Origin: CAZFBA01 sp964517135 | Lineage (GTDB): Bacteria > Cyanobacteriota > Vampirovibrionia > JBFMGH01 | NCBI GenBank assembly: GCA_964517135.1 | Contig: CAZFBA010000021.1 | Location: 1-64,000 of the forward strand | DNA length: 64,000 bases | Direction of reading: 5' to 3' | Shown: in pieces, positions 23,905 to 33,996 of the stretch | How the letters are laid out: each line of letters begins with the position of its first letter | Numbering within the stretch: position 1 is the first letter of the stretch | Notes under the pieces: generated by a model | Told to the model about the DNA's origin: nothing | What the model saw: the letters and a program-made list of their open reading frames with translations, nothing else | Databases searched by the model: none | Made by a program: the position numbers and the translations under genes

Positions 23905-26793
23905 TTATTTACCATTTCCCATAAGCACAAAAGGTGCCCAGTAGTAAGGATTTTTATACTTATTGGTGTTAATAAGCTTTATCTGAGCAGATCTTAATGA
24001 TTTTGAACGACTATTACCCTGTGAGAGCTGATGATAAAATTCTTCCATAAGAAGAGATGTACTCTGATCGTTGACTTTCCAGAGAGATGCAATAACAGCA
24101 GGTGCGGCTGCCATTTCGAATGCTGCACCAAGAGCACTGATTTCAGCTCCCCGGGTAATTCCTATATTGCTATCACAGGCAGACAGAACAATTAACATTG
24201 TATTTGAAAAGTCATACGCCATAATTTCAGAGACTGATAAGAAATTATGATCTTTGCCAGCAAATAACAGCCTTGAATCACCCGGGTTATTATTGTTTAA
24301 TACGCCGTGAGTAGCTAAATGTATTATATCATAATCATTATAAATCTCTTCGTCAAAAGCATTACGCAGCGCATCAGATCGTATATATATTTTGTTATTG
24401 ACAAAATTAGTTGCAATAGTTTTTACTTCTTGCTCTGAAGAGGGCAGATCTTCAGTGGGGTTGCCAAAAGCCAGAAATTTTGTATTTCTTGTGATATTCA
24501 ACCCACTTTGGTCAGCTAATTTTAAGGTTCCAGAACCTGTTAAGTTAATTATATTAAACTTTTCAACCATATACTTGTTTCCATCATGTAGAGCCTGAAA
24601 TGGTATATAGCGCAAATTTTCGTAAGGGCTAATAATAAGCGTATCATAACCTTCTATATCTTTTTCTATTGGTGCTATTAAAAGCTTATAAAGATCATAT
24701 CCAGCTTTTTTTAGCTGAAATTCATCATGTTCATTAAGTGATTGTCTGAACTTAACTAACATATTAAGAATATCTTTATTGCCGGCAGGTATCTCTTTGA
24801 ATGTTGAAACTTCTTTTCCTGGTGGGGCAAGAAAGATAATTGTTCTATCTTCAAAGACTACAGGTTGAATTAAGATCGCCCCTTCAGGGAGAAGTTGTTT
24901 TACCGTACGCATAGTCGTAGGTTTGACAGCAATGTATTTCAATATTTCCGGGTATTTCTCTTGAATTTGAAGGGCTTTCTGCTGAAAATCAAGGCGGGCT
25001 TGCTGGAGCTGTTTTCTAAGGTCATCAATATTAATAGAATTCTGTGATTGAGAATTTGCTGATGCCTCTTGATGAATAGCATCATTAATTCTGGCAGCTC
25101 TTGTTTTCGCATCTATAGTACTCTTAACAAGTTCAGCTTTTGGATTCTTAATGTTTATAGTATTGTTATTGATACCTTTTATCAGATAATCAGCCTGTTC
25201 AGAGAGTTTACCCAGCTCTAATATTTCCATAGCACCTTCAATACTACCTGTTTTTAATTTAAAATCTGCATATTCTCTAAACAAAAATTGTTTTTCTGTT
25301 ATATAACTGGTTAAATCTTTTTCATCAGGTATATATCGGGTGATATCCAGTACACTATCAACTGCCTTTTGATAATAGTCGTTAGCTTTTTCTTTATTAC
25401 CCTGTTTGTCATACATTCTGGCTGCATTTCTATACGCTCGCCATATATCAGTAGAATACAGTTCTTTTTTAAGGTTTATAGCCTTTTCCAGAGCTTCACA
25501 GGCTTTTTCATAATTACCTAGCATAAAGTAGTTATCTGCGAGAATCATATATGCATTGGGCAAAAGTCCTTTATAATTATTTGCTTTAACTACCTCAATA
25601 AAGGCTTCATTAATTTCAATTTGCTCTTTTATTGTTCTGGCAATAACTTCTTCATTGCAAAATTGTCTTGGGTCTTCCAGCGCCTTAAGTTCAGTAACAA
25701 TGCTTTTTGTTTCTTCAGTATTTGAAAATTCTTCCAGTTCTCTGACATACTTCATAGTTTCACTGTAAGCTTTATTTATTTCATCACAGGAGTTTATAAC
25801 TGCCTGATAATAAGCCTGAATCTGTCTATGAGCCATCAAACCTGTATCTATAGCGTTAATTTCAATGGCTATATCTCTTGCTTTTTTAAGATGAATGACA
25901 GAATCATTTTTTAGTTTTATGGCTTCTGTTACAGGTTTTGCAGATGAGGCTTTCAGCTCACTTGCGCCCAGATTGAGGTATAACTGACTTAATTTTTTCT
26001 TATCACCTGTTTTCAGGTAATAAGGTTCAAGTTTATTCATATATTCAATTGACCGGTCATACTTCCCAAGATTATGTTCAAGTATAGCCAGGTTATGAAG
26101 GGCATCAGTATAGAGTGATTGGTCTTGATAGTCTTTAGAAATACTGGCTACAGATTCATACATTTGTTTTGCTCTGTCATAATGTCCTTTATAATTATAA
26201 ATATTTGCAAGATTAAGGGTAACAGATATTTGGTATTCTTTTACACCTGTATTATTTGCTATTTCAAGTGCTTTTTCAAGGCTTTCCTGTGCTTTATCAT
26301 ATTCTGCCAGGTTAAAATACATATTACCTAGGTTATTATACGCAGATAGAATGCCATAATCAAAATTTAACTCTTTAGAAATATCCAGCGCTTGGGCATA
26401 ATAGTGTTCTGCTTCTTTATAATTGCCCTGATAGGCGAAAGCAACACCTGTGTTATGCAGACTTGAACGGGTGAGTTTTTTTTCATTAATGTTTTTTGAA
26501 ATCTCCATAGCTTTTTTATAGTAATTTATTGCAGTAGCATAGTCTGCTTTTCTCAGGAATATATCAGCAATATTCTTGTTATATTTAGCTATATCTCTAT
26601 GTTTATTAGTTGTTATAGCTTTTTCAAGATTGTTTTTAAAGATTTCAAGTGCTTTATCATGCTGCCTGGTATCAATAAGCATTCTTTCCTGTGGGAGATA
26701 GAAATATTCATCCTCGTTATTTTCAGCTCTTAGTGGTCCTGTGCTGAATACAAATGCTATTAATATTGATAGAATGAGAAGTAATCTGGTCAT
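23905..26793 (-). CDS. Secreted TPR-CHAT protein (caspase-like peptidase fold)
   Basis: A signal peptide (RLLLILSILIAFVFSTGPLRA) is followed by a long series of tetratricopeptide repeats (~35-560) and a helical linker. The C-terminal CHAT domain runs from ~660 to 962. CHAT is a caspase-like fold with a His-Cys dyad. The pair is present: H829 in HLATHG and C873 in LSACDS. The end YYWAPFVLMGNGK is typical. ATG 26793 is chosen over TTG 26796, with AGGAG upstream. It is the last gene of an operon behind a CHASE2 cyclase and a small secreted protein. It probably acts in the periplasm. Its substrate is unknown. Confidence 0.9.
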   Translation of the reverse strand: MTRLLLILSILIAFVFSTGPLRAENNEDEYFYLPQERMLIDTRQHDKALEIFKNNLEKAITTNKHRDIAKYNKNIADIFLRKADYATAINYYKKAMEISKNINEKKLTRSSLHNTGVAFAYQGNYKEAEHYYAQALDISKELNFDYGILSAYNNLGNMYFNLAEYDKAQESLEKALEIANNTGVKEYQISVTLNLANIYNYKGHYDRAKQMYESVASISKDYQDQSLYTDALHNLAILEHNLGKYDRSIEYMNKLEPYYLKTGDKKKLSQLYLNLGASELKASSAKPVTEAIKLKNDSVIHLKKARDIAIEINAIDTGLMAHRQIQAYYQAVINSCDEINKAYSETMKYVRELEEFSNTEETKSIVTELKALEDPRQFCNEEVIARTIKEQIEINEAFIEVVKANNYKGLLPNAYMILADNYFMLGNYEKACEALEKAINLKKELYSTDIWRAYRNAARMYDKQGNKEKANDYYQKAVDSVLDITRYIPDEKDLTSYITEKQFLFREYADFKLKTGSIEGAMEILELGKLSEQADYLIKGINNNTINIKNPKAELVKSTIDAKTRAARINDAIHQEASANSQSQNSINIDDLRKQLQQARLDFQQKALQIQEKYPEILKYIAVKPTTMRTVKQLLPEGAILIQPVVFEDRTIIFLAPPGKEVSTFKEIPAGNKDILNMLVKFRQSLNEHDEFQLKKAGYDLYKLLIAPIEKDIEGYDTLIISPYENLRYIPFQALHDGNKYMVEKFNIINLTGSGTLKLADQSGLNITRNTKFLAFGNPTEDLPSSEQEVKTIATNFVNNKIYIRSDALRNAFDEEIYNDYDIIHLATHGVLNNNNPGDSRLLFAGKDHNFLSVSEIMAYDFSNTMLIVLSACDSNIGITRGAEISALGAAFEMAAAPAVIASLWKVNDQSTSLLMEEFYHQLSQGNSRSKSLRSAQIKLINTNKYKNPYYWAPFVLMGNGK

Positions 26794-26805
26794 CAATTGC
26801 TCCTG

Positions 26806-27576
26806 TTACCTATCTATGCTGTTTACAGAACTATAAAGCTGCTCTTTAAAGCTTATTAAATCTTCTTTCGATAGTTCAGATTTACTATTTTCAGATATTT
26901 CAAGAATTAGCTTGTCAAGATTTGCCAGTGCTTCAAACCAGAAGTTATTTTTCAGAAAAATATTTATCACTTCGATCTTTCTGTCAAAATTTTCAAGGGT
27001 TTTTACTTGTTTTAATTCTTCTTCAAGATTTTTAGTATCTGAATCAGGAAGATAGTTAAAGACAAGCAATTTCTCATATGCAGGCTGACTATCAGTGTGT
27101 GAAACTTTAAACGTATAGCTTTTACCGACTATAAGCCCTATTTCTGTTGGTTTGATTGTTATTTGATTATCCATAATGTTATCCTGGCTTAATATTGTGG
27201 GTTCTTCCAGCTCTGCTTCTTTAATAGTAATTGTGCAGGGTGTTTCTTCAGAACAAACTGGCAAATGCCACTCAAAAAGTGGGTTTACCTTGTATACACT
27301 GGCATTTGTCGGGGTAATATATTTTGTTATATTACCGCTTTCAGACATTGATGGCTGGTCAAATGGTGGCATTGCCTGTTCAATTTCATTTTCTAAAATA
27401 ACAGTATGGGCTCTTATGGCATTTCCACCTATAGTATCACTGCTTATTGAGGAAGAAAAAATCTTTGTTCCATTTGGTATTTCAAGTTTAGGTTTTTTGC
27501 CTTTAGCAAGAATAGCTGGACATGCAAGAAAACAAATAACTATAAGTGTTAACAGATATTTGTTATACATTTTCAT
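26806..27576 (-). CDS. Secreted protein, possibly DUF928-like
   Basis: This 256-residue protein has a signal peptide (MYNKYLLTLIVICFLACPAILA). The middle (SVYKVNPLFEWHLP, then ITIKEAELEEPTIL and IGLIVGKSYTFKVSH) looks like an Ig-like beta domain as in DUF928 proteins. A helical C-terminus follows. DUF928 genes in cyanobacteria often lie beside CHASE2 and CHAT genes, which agrees with its place here. The family name is tentative. It lies 12 bases before the CHAT gene and 2 bases after the cyclase gene. Confidence 0.65.
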   Translation of the reverse strand: MKMYNKYLLTLIVICFLACPAILAKGKKPKLEIPNGTKIFSSSISSDTIGGNAIRAHTVILENEIEQAMPPFDQPSMSESGNITKYITPTNASVYKVNPLFEWHLPVCSEETPCTITIKEAELEEPTILSQDNIMDNQITIKPTEIGLIVGKSYTFKVSHTDSQPAYEKLLVFNYLPDSDTKNLEEELKQVKTLENFDRKIEVINIFLKNNFWFEALANLDKLILEISENSKSELSKEDLISFKEQLYSSVNSIDR

Positions 27577-27578
27577 AA

Positions 27579-29453
27579 TTATTCCTCCGTTTTATTTTTT
27601 ATAGTAAAAATATTTACTTCTTGAGTTCTGCCTTTAACTTTTGCAGAACCTATATCCTTAAAATTAAATCTGTCTTTTATCATTTCATAAGTATTATTAG
27701 AAACTATTATATTTGTATTATACTCTTTATTGAGTCCTTCCAGTCTTGATGCTAGATTAACGGTATCCCCCAGAGCAGAATATTCAAGTCGTTTTGATGA
27801 ACCAATGTTACCAACAATTATTTCACCGCTATGAATACCAATACCTATGTTAATATTAATTTCAGGGTATTTATTTTGCCATTTATCATTAAGTTTTTTT
27901 ACTTCTTCAAGCATTAATATTGAAGATTTTACAGCATTATAAGCATCCTGATCTGGTGTCCCTGCTGAAACCGGCACTCCATAAAGGATCATTAGCCCAT
28001 CACCAATGAATTTATTAAGATTTCCCTGATTATCATAGATAACAGAAGCCATTCTTTCAAAGTATTCATTTAAAAGAGCCAGAATCAACTCAGGATCTGC
28101 TTTTTCTGAAAGTGAAGTAAACCCCCTAATGTCTGAGAAAACAACTGTAGCATATCTTTTCTCTCCTGATAGTATTATCTGATCCCTGTTTTTCCATATA
28201 AGATTTGCAACATCAGGTGAAACGTACCGACCAAAGAGTTTATTCACTTTTAGATATTTATAAGCATACACCAGTGGTATTGATAGTAGCATTGTTGCAA
28301 CAGTTGTTCCTGTTTGAGTGATTATATAGAAATATTTAAATAATACAAAGCTTGCTGTCAGAGTAATAGCAGCAAGAAGTATAGTGTATACAAAGCTATA
28401 TCTGGATTCAGGTATTAATAATGACAGCAAACTCAAAAGAATTAAAAAAAGTGAAACAATAAAGGTTAACCATAAAGGTGTATGTTTAAAGTATTTTTCA
28501 TTTATCAGGCTGTTAACACAGTTAGCTAGAAATTCAATGCCAGGCATGAGCCCCTTAAAAGCCTTGTTGTGGTTAAATTTTGTAAAGGGTGTAGTTGTCA
28601 GATCGCCTAATAGATGCGATGTTGATCCAATAAGAACAATTTTGTCTTTAAATTTTTTTAAAAAATAATCATCATTATTCAAATTATTCCATAGTTTTGA
28701 GGCATTTACATAATGGAACTGGCTATTAGGACCAGATAAATAAGGAGTCACAATAAACTTATTATCAGTAATAATAGTCTTATCCATAAATTTAACAGTG
28801 TCAGATGAATCTATAACAGGTACATCTGTTACGTATGCTGCTATTGCTGCTGGCATAGAAAGAAACTGGATAGAATTTTCTCCATAATCAAATAATATAA
28901 AACTTCTCTGTATTCCATCATGGTCAATCTTTTTGTCAACATAGCCAAGGCCCCAGGCTGCCTCCTGTAAAATAGGCAAAGGAAGGCTGAAAGTTTTTTT
29001 ATCTAACCTCTGAACAGCCAGAATAACATTATAAACATTTTCATCATCCATAATACAGGCCAGCTTCATTTCATAAGGTATATTATAATTTTGAGTACAG
29101 TCTAAAGTCAGGTCATCCAATCTTTTAGATGGTGGCTCAGGGTTTTTATAGTCGTCAAAAAGGATATCCAGGGCAATAACTTTAGCCTGTCCTGCTACTG
29201 CCAGCTTTTCTACAAGATCTGCTAAATAGTCAGGCCTTTCTTTGAGCCAGAGTGAATCATAGTCTAGGTCTATAATAATTATATCATCAGGTTTTTCCTG
29301 TTCTGATATAACATAATTAAGCTGATACATCAAATCTGTTATACTGTTATCCAGGTTTAAACCTGTCTTAAAGTGAGGTACAAAATACAAAGTGCACCAA
29401 ACGCAAGCTAGAACTATAAAAAGTATTATATTATCTCGTGAAATCGGTTTCAT
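27579..29453 (-). CDS. CHASE2-domain class III adenylate cyclase
   Basis: The order is one N-terminal membrane helix, an extracytoplasmic CHASE2 sensor (~28-305, with DIIIIDLDYDSL and KIVLIGSTSHLLGDLTTTP), three membrane helices (~328-400), and a cytoplasmic cyclase catalytic domain (~430-620). Catalytic features are present: metal Asp in VVFSDIRGFTSL and FIGDGLMILYG, the substrate Lys in LNKFIGDG, and the LGDTVNLASRLEGL loop with transition-state Asn and Arg. The Lys/Asp pattern favours ATP over GTP. It is the first gene of the operon with the two secreted proteins. An envelope signal should raise cAMP. Confidence 0.93.
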   Translation of the reverse strand: MKPISRDNIILFIVLACVWCTLYFVPHFKTGLNLDNSITDLMYQLNYVISEQEKPDDIIIIDLDYDSLWLKERPDYLADLVEKLAVAGQAKVIALDILFDDYKNPEPPSKRLDDLTLDCTQNYNIPYEMKLACIMDDENVYNVILAVQRLDKKTFSLPLPILQEAAWGLGYVDKKIDHDGIQRSFILFDYGENSIQFLSMPAAIAAYVTDVPVIDSSDTVKFMDKTIITDNKFIVTPYLSGPNSQFHYVNASKLWNNLNNDDYFLKKFKDKIVLIGSTSHLLGDLTTTPFTKFNHNKAFKGLMPGIEFLANCVNSLINEKYFKHTPLWLTFIVSLFLILLSLLSLLIPESRYSFVYTILLAAITLTASFVLFKYFYIITQTGTTVATMLLSIPLVYAYKYLKVNKLFGRYVSPDVANLIWKNRDQIILSGEKRYATVVFSDIRGFTSLSEKADPELILALLNEYFERMASVIYDNQGNLNKFIGDGLMILYGVPVSAGTPDQDAYNAVKSSILMLEEVKKLNDKWQNKYPEININIGIGIHSGEIIVGNIGSSKRLEYSALGDTVNLASRLEGLNKEYNTNIIVSNNTYEMIKDRFNFKDIGSAKVKGRTQEVNIFTIKNKTEE

Positions 29454-29626
29454 TTCTTAAAAAGACCATCCTGCATTATAAGAATGATAGTATAAACGAT
29501 ATTGAAATTCAATTAAATGTTTATGTTTTTAAAAAAGGCAACGATTACAGCTTTTAGTCAGATTTGATCGTCAGAATTGCTTATTAGCAATCTATTTCTA
29601 TGATCAGATCCTCTGAAACATGGATT

Positions 29627-30556
29627 TTAAAGCTCTCGAGGCAATTTGCGTGTTTTTAGATACACTGGTATTTTAATAAGGAAATAAACTATCATGAATA
29701 GCAATCCAGCGACACTGCCACCTAGGTGACCCCATATATCAAGTGTCCCTGCCCCTTGAAGGTTGTAAAATATTTGTATTATAACCAGTACAGAAAAACT
29801 GACAAGCTGTCCGCCAAATTCTTTAGGGTTTCCAAGTAAAGTTATAACGAAAGCATACACCATAAAAGCTGTCATCAGGCCGTAGGCAATACCTGAAGCA
29901 CCTATTGAAAAACTATCTACAGGTGAAAAAAGCCCTGAAAACACTGTAGTAAAAAGGCCTGACAGTATAATAAGAATTATCATTCCACGACTACCTAAAT
30001 ATTTTTCGAGCAGGTGGCCCCATATCAATATACTAACCGTATTGGCAGCTATATGCATCAGGTTTGCATGCAACAAATTAGCTGTTATCAGCCTCCAGTA
30101 TTCAGATGAATCAAGAACAACCGGTATCATACCCCCCCATAGCAAGAAAAAATAGTTAATTTTTGTGAAATTAGGAAAAGTTGATATTATATAAACCACC
30201 AGCAAAAGGATTACAAACCCTATTGTAACTGCATATGGATATTTGGGGATGGCATCATTCGTTTTTTGGACCTCTTTAAATTCTTTGTGTGTTAAAAAAC
30301 GGCTAATTTTTCTTTCGCATTCCTTGCATAGTAAAATTGTCGGAGATATAAACAAGTTATCAACTGTCAGACTGGCAGAACAGAACGGGCAATGAATCTC
30401 CTTTTCTTCCGGGAGAACTTTCATCTTTATGTTATTATTCTTAATACAGTCAATACAAAGATAACCGTCTCTGGTGATGTATGAATTACCCAGATTCTGA
30501 TATTTTTGACAGCCTGGGCACTTTCTGGGTTCGATTTTATCATTGTTTTTGGTCAT
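29627..30556 (-). CDS. Rhomboid family intramembrane serine protease with zinc ribbons
   Basis: The first ~90 residues carry CxxC pairs (CPGCQ, CIDC, CPFC, CKEC) arranged as two zinc-ribbon-like units. A six-helix rhomboid core follows. The catalytic Ser is S221 in GASGIAYG and the His is H277 in IWGHLGG, so the dyad is intact. ANLLHANLMHIAANT supplies the oxyanion region. Rhomboids cut membrane proteins within or near their transmembrane helix. The soluble zinc-ribbon part probably faces the cytoplasm. Substrates are unknown. Single gene. Confidence 0.9.
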   Translation of the reverse strand: MTKNNDKIEPRKCPGCQKYQNLGNSYITRDGYLCIDCIKNNNIKMKVLPEEKEIHCPFCSASLTVDNLFISPTILLCKECERKISRFLTHKEFKEVQKTNDAIPKYPYAVTIGFVILLLVVYIISTFPNFTKINYFFLLWGGMIPVVLDSSEYWRLITANLLHANLMHIAANTVSILIWGHLLEKYLGSRGMIILIILSGLFTTVFSGLFSPVDSFSIGASGIAYGLMTAFMVYAFVITLLGNPKEFGGQLVSFSVLVIIQIFYNLQGAGTLDIWGHLGGSVAGLLFMIVYFLIKIPVYLKTRKLPREL

Positions 30557-30759
30557 AAGCCCGCATACAAAATAATTGTTTTAGTTAAATATTCTTTGAT
30601 TTTAAACCATTTCTGGCGTTTTACCAAATGAAAGATAAAATTATAATACTAAGGTGCCCATATCTTAAATTTAAATTTATAAAAGCGTTCTGGGGTTATA
30701 ATATTCTCAGTTTCAAGAAATAGGGCCGGAGGGTTTAAGGCTATAAAAACACATATGTA

Positions 30760-32577
30760 TTATAATTTAACACCAGCAATATCAGAAAGTTGTTCTTGAA
30801 GAGCCGGAATCCTTTCAAGGAGCGCATCATAAATGTTTTTATAGAGCATTATATAGGTTTTCTTATCTTCAATATTTTCATCGTCAACCTGCTTGAACCG
30901 CCTGTATTTCTGTTTAAACTCCATGCCTTCTTTCTGAATATAATTGATTAAGAGTGGGCATTCATTCTGTATTGTCAAATTAAGTTTATTATTCATATCA
31001 TACAGCTCTTTAAATAACTTTAATACAAAGGGTTTGCTGCATGTTGATTTATCAGTTTCTTTTTCCATTCGATCTGCTATGCTTTGAGCTTTACGAATTA
31101 TAACTTTTAACTTATTCATAGCGTTGATATGTGTTTTAAACGATTTATAGATAAGCACTTTTCTTGCTTTAAAGGGGTTAATATAGTTATTAATAGAGTC
31201 TTGAATGATTTGTTCGACATCTACTATTCTATCAGGTATTGTTTTTGCTGCCTCTCTAAATGGTATATGTTCCATCCCTTTGATAAAAGCACCCCCTTCA
31301 GTAGCATTTATGATTCTTATTTCAGGGCTAAATTCAGGGAGAAGGTCTTCAAAATTTTTAATATAGTTGGAATACTGCAATATTGTTTGCACCTTATCTC
31401 CGTGCCAGCCGGCAACTTCAACATTAACCTTATCTCCAAAGAGGTCAGGTATGTTCTTATCAAAGTATGCATTTCCGTCATTTGAGTAAGCAAGATCCTG
31501 TCCCATAAATATGATAGGGTTACAGCCAAAGTTGACAGCTGAAAACAGAGCATTAATTGCTACAGTGCCGTAGTTTTCATACTGTTCAACATCTAAATCT
31601 AATAGATTACCCAGCCAGTTGCCAAAAGCACTATTTTTTGCAAGATAAATAAAATGTCGTTTGAAATTACTGTCAAAGACTGGTTTATATACCACCGGCT
31701 GGATTATAGCATTGACCTGATTGAGTCCTTCAACATTTTTAACCTGATTAAATATGGGTTCATTGGCATCAGAATAAACAGAAAAATCAGGAACTATATT
31801 ATATTTATCCTTTACTGCTCTTAGAGCTGCACCTACACAAATAACAATCACCTTATCTTTATAAGGCTTCAGTTCTTCAATGTTTTTCTGTAATGATGGC
31901 CCGGCAGATAAGATTACAGCTGGTGTACCCTGAAATTTGTTCTTCAGGCAATCTATATATTCTGATTCCATCATTTTTTTAAAGTTTGAAAAGCCTGTTT
32001 CCAGCCATTTAACAGAAGTATTATAAAGAGTATGTGCGTCACTATCGATATACCTTCTGATTCTTACAACAGTATCCATTAATTGCTGTATTTTAGCAGG
32101 AAAAAGTTTTTTATATGAGTCTAAAAAGCATATGTTCATAGGATCTTCAAACATATAATACTTTTTGATAGCCTGCTCAAGCTCATTATCAGTAGTAACC
32201 ACTGTAACCCTTTCATCTGCAAGCTCCGGGGAAAAATCAACATTCTCGAAGGTTATTTTCAGTATATCAAAGCTTGGTTCATAAACAATAATACGTCCCT
32301 GAGAGCTTAAGTAGAGCCTTTTAAACAGATAACCTAATCCCAGCCCAAACATAACGTGTATCGCAGAACGGCTGGTATCTGCAATTGTATCAAAAACCTG
32401 TAAGGCCTCTTGCTGGGGTGCTTCAACAGAATGAAAAGGGAAATTTTCATATATAAGAACAACATCCCCTGATTTTGCAAGATCAAAGCAAAAATTGCCA
32501 AGTATAGAGTGGTTTTTAATTTTATTAACAAGGTCTTTATTGTATTTTTCAATATTTATAAGGTTTTTTTCAAGCAT
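30760..32577 (-). CDS. Maf/DUF115-family flagellin glycosyltransferase-like protein
   Basis: This 605-residue protein matches the motility-associated factor family, which transfers nonulosonic acids (pseudaminic or legionaminic) to flagellin in several bacteria. The central DUF115 core is clear: AVILSAGPSLQKNIEELK, VIVICVGAALRAVKDKYNI, PDFSVYSDA, then IFMGQDLAYSNDGNAY and the loop ATEGGAFIKGMEHI. The C-terminus is helical. Together with fliG it points to a flagellated cell, although no nonulosonic acid synthesis gene or flagellin is in the window. Confidence 0.85.
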   Translation of the reverse strand: MLEKNLINIEKYNKDLVNKIKNHSILGNFCFDLAKSGDVVLIYENFPFHSVEAPQQEALQVFDTIADTSRSAIHVMFGLGLGYLFKRLYLSSQGRIIVYEPSFDILKITFENVDFSPELADERVTVVTTDNELEQAIKKYYMFEDPMNICFLDSYKKLFPAKIQQLMDTVVRIRRYIDSDAHTLYNTSVKWLETGFSNFKKMMESEYIDCLKNKFQGTPAVILSAGPSLQKNIEELKPYKDKVIVICVGAALRAVKDKYNIVPDFSVYSDANEPIFNQVKNVEGLNQVNAIIQPVVYKPVFDSNFKRHFIYLAKNSAFGNWLGNLLDLDVEQYENYGTVAINALFSAVNFGCNPIIFMGQDLAYSNDGNAYFDKNIPDLFGDKVNVEVAGWHGDKVQTILQYSNYIKNFEDLLPEFSPEIRIINATEGGAFIKGMEHIPFREAAKTIPDRIVDVEQIIQDSINNYINPFKARKVLIYKSFKTHINAMNKLKVIIRKAQSIADRMEKETDKSTCSKPFVLKLFKELYDMNNKLNLTIQNECPLLINYIQKEGMEFKQKYRRFKQVDDENIEDKKTYIMLYKNIYDALLERIPALQEQLSDIAGVKL

Positions 32578-32992
32578 AGAAAGTGGTTCCTATATTGTAA
32601 TATCTTTATTAGCTTCTATATATGATTATTCGATTAAAAAGAGTTATTTTTTAAACACTGGCAAGTTTCATGAACCATTTAAGGTAATATTATTATACCA
32701 TTATCAAAGATCAGTGCATAACTTAAAAATCAAAACCTGTTGATTTTATTACTATAATTATACATTAGTCTCTATGTTTAGCTCTATGCACGTGTTAATA
32801 TAGACTTTAGCAGCAGGCTATATTTTAAAAACACGATTGATAAGGCTTTTCAAACATAACCTAAACCAATTGTCATAGAACTATATTGTTGATATTATAT
32901 GAAAGCTATTTATGTATAGCTGCAATTCACAGGCCTTGAGAGAAAAACCGTAAAGGTCATTATCGGAAATAAGACATTTTAAGGATTTATTT
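32578..32992. other. Intergenic region with a short MITE copy
   Basis: This 415-base divergent gap holds a 66-base MITE-like copy (32706-32771) and AT-rich promoter-like DNA on both sides. Nothing else was recognised. Confidence 0.5.
32706..32771 (+). repeat. MITE-like element, short copy
   Basis: It begins AAAGATCAGTGCATAACTTA and ends ATAATTATACATTAGTCT. It keeps both terminal repeats with only about 25 bases between them. Confidence 0.75.
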
Positions 32993-33913
32993 ATGGCAGA
33001 TTTACTTATTGTTGGCTCAATAGCGCTTGATTCTATTAAAACTCCCTATGGCGACAGAGATGAGATTCTGGGAGGATCTTGTTCTTATGCCTCTATTGCT
33101 GCAAGCTTATTTTGCAATGTCAATATGGTTGGAGTAGTGGGTAAAGACTTCCCTCAGGAAGCTATAAGTCTCTTTAAATCTAAGAATATTAATATCGATG
33201 GTATAGAATTTGCAGAAGGAAAGACTTTTAGATGGAAAGGTTATTATGAATATGATATGAATCAGGCTCACACACTGGCCACACACCTTAACGTATTTGG
33301 CGATTTTTCTCCCAAGATACCTGAACACTACAGAGAATCAGAGTATGTATTCCTGGGTAATATCCATCCATCACTGCAACTTGACGTTCTTAAACAGATT
33401 AAGAACCCCGAATTCGTTGTTTGTGATACAATGAACCTCTGGATTGACTCAACCAGAGAAGATTTAATAAAAGTCATTGAACAAGTAGATATGTTGCAAT
33501 TGAATGAAGAAGAAGCAAGACAGCTTTGTGAAACTCCAAACCTGATTATTGCAGCTAAAAGAGTACTGAAAATGGGTCCGGAATATGTTATCATCAAGAA
33601 AGGTGAACACGGAGCCCTTCTATTTAGCAAAGATGGCAGCTGTTTCATCTGCCCGGCTTATCCACTGGAAACTATTAAAGACCCTACAGGAGCTGGAGAC
33701 TCTTTTGCAGGAGGAATGATGGGGGTTATAGCCTGTAAAAATGACACGTCCTTCAAAACAATCAAATCTGCTATCGTCAATGGTACCATCACAGCCTCTT
33801 TTACTGTACAGGATTTTAGCTTAGACAGAATTCTGGCAATTACTGTGGATGATTTAAGGAGACGATTTAAAGATTTTGAAAAATTTACGAAGTTTGAACC
33901 TTTTTTTATCTAA
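32993..33913 (+). CDS. PfkB family carbohydrate kinase
   Basis: Ribokinase-type kinase of 306 residues. N-terminal LLIVGSIALDSI and LGGSCSYASIAASLF bind sugar, and the C-terminal signature DPTGAGDSFAGG holds the anion hole and catalytic Asp. NLWIDSTREDL and MLQLNEEEARQLC match the subgroup of PfkB proteins seen in cyanobacteria and relatives. The substrate sugar or nucleoside is not predictable. AAGGA lies before the start. It runs toward the YkgJ gene with 83 bases between. Confidence 0.9.
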   Translation: MADLLIVGSIALDSIKTPYGDRDEILGGSCSYASIAASLFCNVNMVGVVGKDFPQEAISLFKSKNINIDGIEFAEGKTFRWKGYYEYDMNQAHTLATHLNVFGDFSPKIPEHYRESEYVFLGNIHPSLQLDVLKQIKNPEFVVCDTMNLWIDSTREDLIKVIEQVDMLQLNEEEARQLCETPNLIIAAKRVLKMGPEYVIIKKGEHGALLFSKDGSCFICPAYPLETIKDPTGAGDSFAGGMMGVIACKNDTSFKTIKSAIVNGTITASFTVQDFSLDRILAITVDDLRRRFKDFEKFTKFEPFFI

Positions 33914-33996
33914 GTATAACAAATTTTTTTAAGAACTATATTACCTGAATTGCAGTTTATATAGTAATGTAGCTGACAATTAATCTTGATATCATT

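Noticed and set aside
23905..26793. TPR-CHAT partner of the type III CRISPR system (Craspase)
   Set aside because: It has a signal peptide, lies 16 kb away in an operon with a cyclase, and no gRAMP (Cas7-11) is present.
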